Notes under the pieces: generated by a model
Told to the model about the DNA's origin: nothing
Databases searched by the model: none
Seen by the model: the letters and a program-made list of their open reading frames with translations, nothing else
Virus record (IMG/VR): IMGVR_UViG_3300031785_000060
Span: 1-22,499 of that record
DNA from: a virus
DNA: 22,499 bases
Direction: 5' to 3' (one strand)
Made by a program: the position numbers and the translations under genes
Part shown: piece by piece, positions 1-6,088 of the stretch
Numbering within the stretch: position 1 is the first letter of the stretch
Layout: each line of letters begins with the position of its first letter

Positions 1-64
1 ATGCCTGGATGCAACCTATGGGGAAGGAACTTATATTCTTAAAAAGAAAGTTACATCCAGGTAT
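1..64. repeat. Imperfect inverted repeat at left edge
   Basis: Bases 1-11 pair with 54-64: eight perfect base pairs (CCTGGATG at 4-11 with CATCCAGG at 54-61), then one G-U and two further pairs outward. A smaller hairpin (TTCTT/AAGAA, 36-40 with 44-48) lies inside. No U-tract follows, so it is not a classic terminator. It may be a structured RNA element, a site related to the nearby recombinase, or chance within the cut-off end of an upstream gene: two forward frames are open from the left edge, ending at 88 and at 116. Confidence 0.4.
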
Positions 65-104
65 TGTAATCATATCAAATTTATGTAATAAATATACTAT
101 ATCT

Positions 105-143
105 TTTGATATATAATAATAACCATAAAATGGAAGGTAAATT
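105..143 (+). promoter_or_regulatory. Candidate sigma70-type promoter and leader of the plus-strand operon
   Basis: A perfect TATAAT lies at 112-117, with a TG a few bases upstream (107-108) that resembles an extended -10 element. No good -35 hexamer is seen at the usual spacing. A strong Shine-Dalgarno (GGAAGG, 132-137) follows, six bases before the GTG start at 144. The region is very AT-rich, so a TATAAT match alone is weak evidence. Its place ahead of the first complete gene of the operon is what makes it credible. Confidence 0.4.
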
Positions 144-848
144 GTGTTAACAACGGGTTTTGAAATAAAAGATTATCCTTTTTCTAAAGCTAAGATTTTT
201 ATTGATAAATATCACAAGCATAATATAAGACCACAAGGCCATAAATTTACTCTAGGAATATTTAGAAATAAAGATTGGGATCTAGATACATTAGATGACA
301 CATCAATGTATAGTGGTTTTAGTGTTAAAGATATTATTGATGAAGATTTTGATGAGGAAAATTGGGTAGAAGAAAGTAATAAATTATATTATTGTATGAA
401 AACTGATAGATATATACTTGATACACTCAATGGTTATTTTGTTGTAGAACCAAAACCATCAAAAATACTTAATGGGATTGCTGTATGTGGCAGACCGGTA
501 AATCGTTATCTAGATGATGGTAACACTTTAGAAATAACTAGAGTTTGTTTTGCTAATGAAAAAGATGCGGATGAATTTGATTTACAAATGCACACGAAAA
601 ACTTGGATCATTCATCTTCTGTCGCAAGTGAGCTTGTAGCAGCTGTATGTAAGAAAGCAAAAAAGTTAGGTTATAGTAGGATTATTACTTACACTCGTAA
701 AGATGAGAATGGTAGTTATTATAAAGCTGTTGGTTTTACGATTACAAATGTTCAGAAGTATGCAAGAGTATGGAAGAGCAAAAATGCCAAAATTATTAAC
801 AATAAATCTACACCCCAACCAAAAATTCGTTGGGAAAAAACATTATAA
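144..848 (+). CDS. XF1762-family (GNAT-like) phage protein with internal insertion
   Basis: The ends of this 234-residue protein look like the phage XF1762 family, which is related to GNAT N-acetyltransferases. An N-terminal stretch of the type H-K-H-N-x-x-P-Q-G-H-K-F (residues 24-35) is followed much later by GIAVCGRPVNRYLDDG (111-126), LEITRVC (129-135) and a C-terminal GYSRIITYT plus AVGF segment. The family's substrate is not known to me. Between G-H-K-F-T-L-G and the GRPV motif lie about 70 acidic residues (about 41-109) that I do not expect in the family. Translation starts at GTG, chosen because GGAAGG sits six bases upstream and no better start exists. The next gene's SD begins three bases after the stop. 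Family call fairly sure; function unknown. Confidence 0.7.
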   Translation: MLTTGFEIKDYPFSKAKIFIDKYHKHNIRPQGHKFTLGIFRNKDWDLDTLDDTSMYSGFSVKDIIDEDFDEENWVEESNKLYYCMKTDRYILDTLNGYFVVEPKPSKILNGIAVCGRPVNRYLDDGNTLEITRVCFANEKDADEFDLQMHTKNLDHSSSVASELVAAVCKKAKKLGYSRIITYTRKDENGSYYKAVGFTITNVQKYARVWKSKNAKIINNKSTPQPKIRWEKTL

Positions 849-864
849 AAAAGGAAGGTAAATA

Positions 865-1602
865 ATGATAAAAGATGTATGTTATGGACGGGTTTCTATT
901 GAATTGCAAGATGAAGCTCGTCAGCAGTATTTGTGGGATAAGGCAATGGCCGGGAAAAAGTATATCAAGTTTTTTGATAAAGGTGTCAGCGGAGAAACAG
1001 ATCCAATGACGCGTCCACAATTATGTAAAGCTGTTAAATATTGTATTGAAAATAACTGTCGTTTAGTTGTTACTGACATTGACAGATTATGTCGTAAGGC
1101 GTGGAAAACTGAACGCTGGATCGAAGAGGTTATTGAGCCGAATGATATTGAGCTTGTTGTCATAAATGACCCGGAAGCAATTTCACATCCGGATATTCGT
1201 TTGATAAAATCAACACTTTCGCAAGTAGAAAAGCGTCTTATTCGTGCGCGAACAAAAGCTAAAATGGAGCAGATAAAAAGTGAAATAGATAACAAGGGTT
1301 TTTATGTTACTAAAGCTGGTCGCAAAATATCAAAATTAGGTGTACATAAAAATATGTCATACGCTCATAAAAGAGCGGGTGAAGCAGCTGCTGCAAATGC
1401 AATGAATCATTATGAATCTATTATGATATTTATTGAGGATGCAACTAAGAATTGTTCATCACTATCACAGATCGCTTGTTATCTAAATACTCGTAAAGTT
1501 TCTACGCCAAGAGGTGGTAAATGGCATCCGTCATCTGTTAAAAACATCTTGGCCAGGAAAAATAGTAATGCAATTATGAAAGGAGAAAAATATGCGCATT
1601 GA
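865..1602 (+). CDS. Compact serine site-specific recombinase (resolvase/invertase family)
   Basis: This 245-residue protein has the serine recombinase catalytic core. GRVS near the N-terminus gives Arg9 and the nucleophile Ser11, then come FDKGVSGETDPMTRP (37-51), the DRLCR motif (73-77, equivalent to DRLSR) and VEKRLIRARTKAKM at the start of the linker helix. A second domain ends with SLSQIACYLNTRKVSTPRGG and a winged-helix-like tail typical of the 'Recombinase' domain. It stops there, without the zinc ribbon and coiled coil of large serine integrases. The family cuts and rejoins DNA at paired sites through a 5'-phosphoserine link. Possible roles are integration, resolution of multimers or inversion; no paired site was identified. 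A strong SD (AAGGAAGG, 851-858) precedes the ATG. The 3' end overlaps the next gene by 11 bases. Confidence 0.85.
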   Translation: MIKDVCYGRVSIELQDEARQQYLWDKAMAGKKYIKFFDKGVSGETDPMTRPQLCKAVKYCIENNCRLVVTDIDRLCRKAWKTERWIEEVIEPNDIELVVINDPEAISHPDIRLIKSTLSQVEKRLIRARTKAKMEQIKSEIDNKGFYVTKAGRKISKLGVHKNMSYAHKRAGEAAAANAMNHYESIMIFIEDATKNCSSLSQIACYLNTRKVSTPRGGKWHPSSVKNILARKNSNAIMKGEKYAH

Positions 1603-1783
1603 TATTAATAAAATAAAATTTAAATTAAGAGAATGGATTGAAGTTATTCCATCCCTAATTTTTTTAGCTATATTTATGTTTTTAATGTACGGCTTTATGC
1701 TTATAGGTTGTGCTATGGATGAATATGGTTGTTATCGTATGCATATGCAATCTATTGTTGAGGTGCCATATGAGCCGAGATAA
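1592..1783 (+). CDS. Small single-pass membrane protein
   Basis: This 63-residue protein is not recognised. It has a basic N-terminus (residues 1-14, rich in K and R), one strongly hydrophobic segment (about 19-40, rich in I, L, F and M) and a short C-terminal tail with two Cys. An SD (AAAGGAG) ends just before the ATG, inside the end of the recombinase gene. The start overlaps that gene by 11 bases and its own end overlaps the exonuclease gene by 14, so it is embedded in a translationally coupled operon. The overlaps and the SD are the main support for it being real. A role in host-membrane interaction is only a guess. Confidence 0.6.
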   Translation: MRIDINKIKFKLREWIEVIPSLIFLAIFMFLMYGFMLIGCAMDEYGCYRMHMQSIVEVPYEPR

Positions 1784-2777
1784 AGATTTAACCAATAAAT
1801 TTTCACGAGATGGATATGAATTAGGTCAATCAAAAAATGCAGCTGTAATGCAAGGCCAGGATTCTTTTGGTATGTCCGTTGAATATCTGCGTAAACTTTT
1901 TGTTAAGATTCGTAATCCCGAAAAATATCCTGAACTTGATGAAAAGATTATTTGGAATGAAGATGGAACTGTACAAGGTATTGATAATACTAAATTTAAA
2001 AAAGCAGCAGAGCGTGGTCAAAGAATGGAACCTATGTTGCGTGAGTGGGCTTGTGATATGATTGATAATTTGTGTTACGAATACCATAGGACTATGTCTT
2101 GTGATTTGCATATACCCAAGCAAGGATTTAGGAAAAAGGAACATCGTATGGTAGCGTCATTAGATGCTGTAATTGAAATTATGAATGGTAAACTTCCTTA
2201 TCATTGTCCACACACTCACACCGAACATACTTTGTTTGGTAAAGGTGTTTTAGAAATAAAAACGAGTGCTGATTATCTTGTGCCAAGTGTTGATAATGTT
2301 TTACAGATACAAGGCCAAATGTTTTGTTCTGGTTACAACTGGGGCTTCATTGGCATATACAATAAAAAGCAACATTTTGATTTACACTTTTATAAACGCA
2401 ATCAAGAAATAATTAATAAGCTACTTGAAAAGGTTGATGAATTTTGGAACCGGGTCGATAACGACATAGAGTATCCAGAATCATTAAAACAAAAAAAAGA
2501 GTTTGTTGATTATAACAATCATAAAGCATCTAATGCACTCATTGATGCCATTAACACATACCAGGAAGCTAAACATAAAGTTACTGAGTGGACAAACATC
2601 AGAGAAGATTGTAAGGCAACTCTTGCGTCAATATTAAAAAACGAAAATGCACCACACATAACTATTGGTGATCATAATATTTCGTTAGATCTTATAACGC
2701 GAAACGCTACCCCCGAACAAGTTGTACCCGCTAAACCGGCAACTACATATGAAAAATTAACAGTAAAGGAAAAATAA
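1770..2777 (+). CDS. YqaJ/lambda-Exo-type PD-(D/E)XK exonuclease
   Basis: This 335-residue protein shows the motif order of YqaJ-type viral recombinase nucleases: Glu87 in RGQRMEP, Asp132 in VASLDAV, Glu162-Ile-Lys164 in VLEIKTS, and the QIQGQ helix (179-183). By analogy with lambda Exo it should be a 5'-3' double-strand exonuclease making 3' single strands for annealing. The next gene encodes a RecT/Bet-like annealase, the usual partner. The start at 1770 (MSRDKD) is chosen because a GAGG-type SD (1760-1763) sits six bases upstream. A longer frame from 1710 would begin deep inside the membrane-protein gene with no SD. The C-terminal third (about 260-335) is less conserved and may be helical. 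Confidence 0.85.
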   Translation: MSRDKDLTNKFSRDGYELGQSKNAAVMQGQDSFGMSVEYLRKLFVKIRNPEKYPELDEKIIWNEDGTVQGIDNTKFKKAAERGQRMEPMLREWACDMIDNLCYEYHRTMSCDLHIPKQGFRKKEHRMVASLDAVIEIMNGKLPYHCPHTHTEHTLFGKGVLEIKTSADYLVPSVDNVLQIQGQMFCSGYNWGFIGIYNKKQHFDLHFYKRNQEIINKLLEKVDEFWNRVDNDIEYPESLKQKKEFVDYNNHKASNALIDAINTYQEAKHKVTEWTNIREDCKATLASILKNENAPHITIGDHNISLDLITRNATPEQVVPAKPATTYEKLTVKEK

Positions 2778-2778
2778 T

Positions 2779-3348
2779 ATGGAAAATAAAAACGCATTAG
2801 CTAGAGTAATTCTAGAGGGAGATTTAAAAAAACTAACTGAAGAACAAAAAGTTCAATATTATAGCTCATTATGTAAAGCTCTTAAACTTAATCCATTTAC
2901 TAAACCTTTTGAGTATATGGATTTAAAAGGTAAGCATACTTTATACGCAACCAAAGGGTGTGCTGACCAGCTGCGAAAACTTCACGGAGTAAGCGTACAG
3001 ATTACAAAAACCTGGGATATAAAAGGTGTGTATTTTGTACAAGTAAAAGCAACGGATAAAGATGGTCGTATTGATATGGCTACCGGGTTTGCAAATGTAG
3101 GTAATTTTGGTGGAGAAAGTTTAGGCAACGCAATGTTAAAAGCTGAAACTAAAGCAAAAAGACGCGTAACTTTGTCAATTTGTGGGCTTGGTGCTTTCTT
3201 AGATGAAAATGAAGTCGATGATACACCAGGTGCTAAAAAACAAAGGTCAAAATCAGCCGTGAACGCACAAACTACATCTAAAACGACTCGTACATCAGAA
3301 GATGTTGCAAAGCATCTACAGCTGGCTGAAAACCCCGTTAAAGAGTAA
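2779..3348 (+). CDS. RecT/Bet-like single-strand annealing protein
   Basis: This 189-residue protein resembles the RecT/Red-beta superfamily: LCKALKLNPFTKPFEYM (31-47), a glycine-containing turn and LYATKGCADQLRKLHG (55-70), a central beta region with FVQVKATDKDG, then LGNAMLKAETKAKRR (115-129) and TLSICGLGAFLDENEV. This is the compact variant, followed by a polar Lys/Thr/Ser-rich tail (about 150-189). It would coat and anneal the 3' single strands made by the exonuclease encoded just upstream, for recombination-dependent repair or replication. Only one base separates the two genes, and an AAAGGA SD lies in the end of the exonuclease gene. Superfamily placement is by remembered motif pattern, so a related annealase clade is possible. 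Confidence 0.75.
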   Translation: MENKNALARVILEGDLKKLTEEQKVQYYSSLCKALKLNPFTKPFEYMDLKGKHTLYATKGCADQLRKLHGVSVQITKTWDIKGVYFVQVKATDKDGRIDMATGFANVGNFGGESLGNAMLKAETKAKRRVTLSICGLGAFLDENEVDDTPGAKKQRSKSAVNAQTTSKTTRTSEDVAKHLQLAENPVKE

Positions 3349-3352
3349 GTCA

Positions 3353-3565
3353 ATGGCAAGGTATAAAAAAGGAGAGCTGATACCAGCGGTTTACGATTTT
3401 ATAATAAATTTTAACAAGGCAAATGGGTTTTATCCTACAGAAAGAGAAATTGCTGAAGGTTTAAATACAGTTCAATGTTCAGTTAGATACGCTATACAAA
3501 AATTAGCGAATGACAAAAAGATTGAAAGGCCTAGTGCTAAATCAAGAACCTTTATAATTTTGTAA
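3353..3565 (+). CDS. LexA-like winged-helix DNA-binding protein
   Basis: This 70-residue protein is almost entirely a LexA-type N-terminal winged helix: AVYDFIINFNKANGFYPTER corresponds to the first helix and the 'G-P-T-x-R-E-I' turn, followed by EIAEGLN (helix 2) and SVRYAIQKLANDKKIER (recognition helix and wing). There is no peptidase domain, so it cannot be a self-cleaving repressor. I chose the ATG at 3353, four bases after the annealase stop. A longer frame from 3302 would overlap the annealase by 47 bases and add non-family residues. The SD is weak (GAGTAAG). It is probably a small transcriptional regulator of the phage; the target is unknown. Its last 24 bases overlap the end of the opposing nuclease gene. 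Confidence 0.7.
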   Translation: MARYKKGELIPAVYDFIINFNKANGFYPTEREIAEGLNTVQCSVRYAIQKLANDKKIERPSAKSRTFIIL

Positions 3566-3952
3566 CACTATCATAGCTCGTTTCCAACTGGTGCGAGCTA
3601 TACTTCTATCTTCAAATAATTTTACTCTAATTCGTGCTGTAACATTTAATTGTTTTGTAACAGCCATAAAAAAAACTGTTTCGTGTGGAATGCTAACTAA
3701 TGCAACAATATCACAATCAATATGACTTAGTGGTTCTTTTTTACCACCTTTAGCTGTTGCCCACATAAAATGTGATGGACGGCTTGTGTCAGGTTTAGAT
3801 CTTGACTTAACTTGTATTCTATAAATTTCACTATTGGTACACGCAATAAGATCAAAAGCACCAACAGAACACATACCAGTACGAACACCAATCTGCTCAA
3901 GTCTTAAAGCAGCAATAAATTCACCAATCCTACCGGTAACAATTTCACTCAC
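3542..3952 (-). CDS. PD-(D/E)XK nuclease, Holliday-junction-resolvase-like
   Basis: This 136-residue protein has the pattern of small archaeal-Hjc-like or intron-endonuclease-like nucleases: TGRIGEF with Glu11, FDLIA with Asp34, and RIQVKS with Gln47 and Lys49. Gln stands where the motif usually has Glu; this occurs in some PD-(D/E)XK families. A role in resolving branched DNA before packaging would suit its late position, but a restriction-like or homing activity cannot be excluded. It starts with GTG, overlapping the endolysin stop (GTGA), so translation is coupled. It is the last gene of the late block and its end overlaps the opposing winged-helix gene. Confidence 0.7.
   Translation of the reverse strand: MSEIVTGRIGEFIAALRLEQIGVRTGMCSVGAFDLIACTNSEIYRIQVKSRSKPDTSRPSHFMWATAKGGKKEPLSHIDCDIVALVSIPHETVFFMAVTKQLNVTARIRVKLFEDRSIARTSWKRAMIVLQNYKGS
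3573..3601. terminator. Hairpin at the convergent transcription junction
   Basis: A perfect 8-bp inverted repeat (ATAGCTCG at 3573-3580, CGAGCTAT at 3594-3601) encloses 13 bases whose CCA and TGG could pair further. It lies eight bases after the plus-strand winged-helix gene stop and inside the 3' end of the minus-strand nuclease gene. Neither side has a proper U-tract, so intrinsic termination is doubtful. Its position where two operons converge suggests mRNA 3'-end protection or pausing. Confidence 0.4.
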
Positions 3953-4395
3953 ACTAATTTAAAAAGATTAGCTACGCGTTTGGCTCTTTTTGGTGTTTGC
4001 TCTGCCCATTTAGAATCTAAACATTCTTCAGCTGCTTTGTAGTAATCTTTGTTTTCTAAATGACCTAACATATTTTTAAACTTTTTCATTGTAGGCATTC
4101 CCAGCTGAAAACACATATAAATCATTCCTTCCTGAACATCTTGCGGCATATCCCACCACCATTGAAAATTAGCAGCTAACTCATTTGTACAATTTGTAAT
4201 ATCGTTTGTTAATAAATACATAGCTTCATCATCAGTAATTCCGGATCCACGAACATCAGGATCAATTAATCGGCCATAACCAAGTGTTAATTTATCTTCA
4301 CTACAACGATAGGGAATGTGTTTGTCATTAAGATTTTTAACAGTTCCTTCATCTTCTATTAATGTCGCAGCTATGCGCTCTGCAAAAGTATCCAT
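3949..4395 (-). CDS. Endolysin, T4-lysozyme type (GH24 muramidase)
   Basis: This 148-residue protein matches the phage lysozyme family, which cleaves the MurNAc-GlcNAc bond of peptidoglycan at lysis. The N-terminal catalytic Glu16 lies in IEDEG, followed by PYRCSEDKLTLGYGRLID, where Cys31 and Thr37 keep the family's five-residue spacing between the second and third active-site residues (Asp or Cys, then Thr). The helical remainder includes the typical DEAMYLLTNDI and a C-terminal PKRAKRVANLF. No signal peptide or SAR helix is visible, so export should depend on the holin encoded just upstream. The SD (AGGAG) overlaps the stop codon of the holin gene. Confidence 0.9.
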   Translation of the reverse strand: MDTFAERIAATLIEDEGTVKNLNDKHIPYRCSEDKLTLGYGRLIDPDVRGSGITDDEAMYLLTNDITNCTNELAANFQWWWDMPQDVQEGMIYMCFQLGMPTMKKFKNMLGHLENKDYYKAAEECLDSKWAEQTPKRAKRVANLFKLV

Positions 4396-4403
4396 AATAT
4401 CTC

Positions 4404-4796
4404 CTATTTAGTTAGCTTTTTTGATTTCTCTACAGTTCTTAGTGTACCTAATCCTAACATACCCAACAATACTGTCATCAATGTGTCCATATCAAAAGAT
4501 GGTAATTCCATTTTTAATCCAAACAATGTTAAAAAAAATATTAGAAAAGGTTGTATGATAAAATGATAACCCATTGCTAATGCACAAATCCATCCGGTAG
4601 CTGGACGCCATCCCGCTATCCACCAATGCCTAGATTTTGCTTCTTCCGCATTGACTTCAATATTAGCTTTTGCAATTTCGTGACTATGCTTGTCAGCCAT
4701 AGTAGCTATCTCGTGAGCTAATTTATTTTTCTGATCCTTGTCTTCTATAAATTTGTCTAACAAAGATGTAACGGGGCCTATAAGTGCTTGTAACAT
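4404..4796 (-). CDS. Holin of the 3TM (GTA-type) family
   Basis: This 130-residue protein begins with an amphipathic, charged helical region (1-55), followed by RHWWIAGWRPATGWICALAM, a signature of the three-transmembrane holin family also found in gene transfer agents. Hydrophobic segments lie at about 61-76, 80-93 and 105-119. The protein would form lesions in the inner membrane to release the endolysin encoded directly downstream. A good SD (AAGGAG) lies five bases before the ATG. The holin-endolysin pair supports the call. Confidence 0.85.
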   Translation of the reverse strand: MLQALIGPVTSLLDKFIEDKDQKNKLAHEIATMADKHSHEIAKANIEVNAEEAKSRHWWIAGWRPATGWICALAMGYHFIIQPFLIFFLTLFGLKMELPSFDMDTLMTVLLGMLGLGTLRTVEKSKKLTK

Positions 4797-4805
4797 AATA
4801 TCTCC

Positions 4806-4997
4806 TTAATGAATGTGAATATCCTCTTCCTCTTCAAGAGTCAAAGAATCTGTGTTAAGCATAATGTTTAAATGTTCAGCTAGTTTTTCTGCGTCACTCA
4901 TATTTTCACAACCATAAAATCTAATACAAACTGTTGGCGGTTGTTTTTTTGTTTTTGCTTTTTCAATGGCAACTGTAAATGTATAAAACGGACTCAT
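4806..4997 (-). CDS. Hypothetical small acidic-tailed protein
   Basis: This 63-residue protein is not recognised. It begins MSPFYTFTVAIEKAK, looks like a small alpha/beta fold with a central CIRFYGCENMSDAEKLAEHL helix region, and ends in a very acidic run and HIH. There is no membrane segment. Its ATG overlaps the stop of the upstream gene (ATGA), and the holin gene follows after nine bases. Conservation of coupling on both sides is the reason to accept it. Its place in the lysis cassette suggests a link to lysis timing, but nothing in the sequence shows this. Confidence 0.55.
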   Translation of the reverse strand: MSPFYTFTVAIEKAKTKKQPPTVCIRFYGCENMSDAEKLAEHLNIMLNTDSLTLEEEEDIHIH

Positions 4998-5467
4998 ATT
5001 CTACTCATTATAAATTTTATTTCAAACATTAAAAATGCTACGGCTACGGATATTGCTGCAAGTATAATTAATCTATTTTTAAATCTTTTTTTTCTTTCTT
5101 GCATTTCTTTAATTCTTTGTTTTTGCATAGCGCGTTGATGCGCTATTTCTTTTTGTAACATTTCCCATTTTGCTAATCCATTATCTAAATACAGTAAAAA
5201 CATTTGACGCATATCATTGCGCATTGCTTCTAGTTCTTGTTTACGCAGAAAGGCAGCCACAGCATCTTGCTCGGCTCCCGTAAGTTTTCCTAAAACTCCC
5301 GTCTTACCTTTTTTACTTGCGTGTGTTTCTAAGTGAGCTTCGTTTGACGCCCATTTCATAATCGGGCCACCTAGTTCGTGTAAATCTTTACCGGCTTTAA
5401 TACCGCGTTCGAGCAACGACATTCCCGATTTAATGGCCGCAAAACAAGTTAAAGGATCTATTAACAT
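4994..5467 (-). CDS. Coiled-coil protein with C-terminal membrane anchor
   Basis: This 157-residue protein starts with a hydrophobic/glycine-containing helix (MLIDPLTCFAAIKSGMSLLE), has a linker KKGKTGVLGKLTGAEQDAVA (about 53-72), a long charged coiled-coil-like helix (about 73-129) and a C-terminal transmembrane segment (about 132-153, LIILAAISVAVAFLMFEIKF). It resembles proteins I recall from marine podophage fibre-to-lysis intervals, but I know no assigned function. The TM is at the wrong end for a typical inner-membrane spanin. No SD is evident. The ATG lies one base after the upstream stop (TAAAATG), so translation is probably by re-initiation. Confidence 0.6.
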   Translation of the reverse strand: MLIDPLTCFAAIKSGMSLLERGIKAGKDLHELGGPIMKWASNEAHLETHASKKGKTGVLGKLTGAEQDAVAAFLRKQELEAMRNDMRQMFLLYLDNGLAKWEMLQKEIAHQRAMQKQRIKEMQERKKRFKNRLIILAAISVAVAFLMFEIKFIMSRI

Positions 5468-5468
5468 T

Positions 5469-5657
5469 TTAGAGCTTTGTAAAAACAGATATTAACGCAC
5501 ACACTACGGCTACTGTGTTTAACATAATAATACCTTCAAGACGCTTTATGCGTGATTTTAAATCACTTATGTTTTCGTGTATGTTACGATAACGCTCACT
5601 ACATACTTCTTCGTGTTTTGATATTCTCATTTCGTTTTTATCTGCTTTAGTTACCAT
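5469..5657 (-). CDS. Small XhlA-like coiled-coil/TM protein
   Basis: This 62-residue protein has a charged N-terminal helix with heptad-like spacing (about 10-42, ending DLKSRIKRLEG) and a C-terminal transmembrane segment (about 44-60, IIMLNTVAVVCALISVF). This layout resembles haemolysin XhlA-type or holin-accessory proteins, which sit on the membrane and assist lysis. The match is by architecture only. A good SD (AAGGAAAG) overlaps the end of the upstream 39-residue gene, and start and stop overlap as TAATG. It lies in a run of small membrane-associated genes leading into the holin. Confidence 0.6.
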   Translation of the reverse strand: MVTKADKNEMRISKHEEVCSERYRNIHENISDLKSRIKRLEGIIMLNTVAVVCALISVFTKL

Positions 5658-5776
5658 TACTTTCCTTTTTTATAACCCCATCTATTCTCTGATAAATCAT
5701 TAACCCTTTTTGTTTCAGGAGGAATTTTTATCATAAAATATTTAGATAGGATAATATGGTCTTTTGTTAATTGCAT
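5657..5776 (-). CDS. 39-residue hypothetical protein, coupled at both ends
   Basis: A 40-codon frame from ATG (5776-5774) to TAA (5659-5657) starts MQLTKDHIILSKYF, continues with KIPPETKRVNDL and ends in a basic tail with GYKKGK. It fills exactly the 118-base space between the tail chaperone gene and the 62-residue gene. Its ATG overlaps the upstream stop and its stop overlaps the downstream ATG, both as TAATG. AAGGA lies about ten bases upstream of the start. The function is unknown. The exact fit and the coupling make it likely to be translated despite its size. Confidence 0.6.
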   Translation of the reverse strand: MQLTKDHIILSKYFMIKIPPETKRVNDLSENRWGYKKGK

Positions 5777-6072
5777 TACTTAGGTTCCTTCGGCATAGTT
5801 ACAGCTTTAGCTTTATCAACTGTATCTACATCTTTAGTTATATCTCTTAACTTTTGTCTATAAGTTTTCCAAGAGCTTGACATAGTTACATCTGACATTC
5901 CCATCCAATCTGTTTTAACTAAAAGATCAGTTCTTTCTTGACGAATACTAGCCATAAGACGATCATATTCTCCGTCTTTCCACTCTTTATCTCGTTTCTC
6001 AAGAGCAGATATTTCGTCAACAGTTAATTTTACTTCCTTACCATTAACCATTTTAGTTTTATAAATAGACAT
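5776..6072 (-). CDS. Tail assembly chaperone (Phage_tail_APC-like)
   Basis: This 98-residue protein has the hallmark of small phage tail assembly chaperones in its second half: RQERTDLLVKTDWMGMSDVT (about 44-63) followed by WKTYRQKLRDIT (about 68-79), matching the pattern R-x-x-L-L-x-x-T-D-W ... Y-R-Q-x-L-R-D. The charged N-terminal half is helical. Such proteins help fibre or tail proteins fold or trimerise and are not usually in the virion. It follows the last fibre gene by 16 bases, with the strongest SD in the late block (AAGGAGGT). Its position directly after the fibres fits a fibre-chaperone role. Confidence 0.75.
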   Translation of the reverse strand: MSIYKTKMVNGKEVKLTVDEISALEKRDKEWKDGEYDRLMASIRQERTDLLVKTDWMGMSDVTMSSSWKTYRQKLRDITKDVDTVDKAKAVTMPKEPK

Positions 6073-6088
6073 ATTTACCTCCTTTCTG

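Noticed and set aside
1-64. tRNA or hammerhead ribozyme at the left-edge inverted repeat
   Set aside because: There is no T-loop or anticodon arm, and no CTGATGA/GAAA hammerhead core.
808-1295. Minus-strand frames opposite the XF1762-like and recombinase genes
   Set aside because: They are shadows of well-supported plus-strand genes and show no family motif.
1710-1769. Longer start for the exonuclease gene
   Set aside because: The added residues are a shifted reading of the membrane-protein gene, with no SD; the ATG at 1770 has a good SD.
3302-3352. Longer start for the winged-helix gene
   Set aside because: It would overlap the annealase gene by 47 bases and adds residues unlike the family; the ATG at 3353 begins the domain cleanly.
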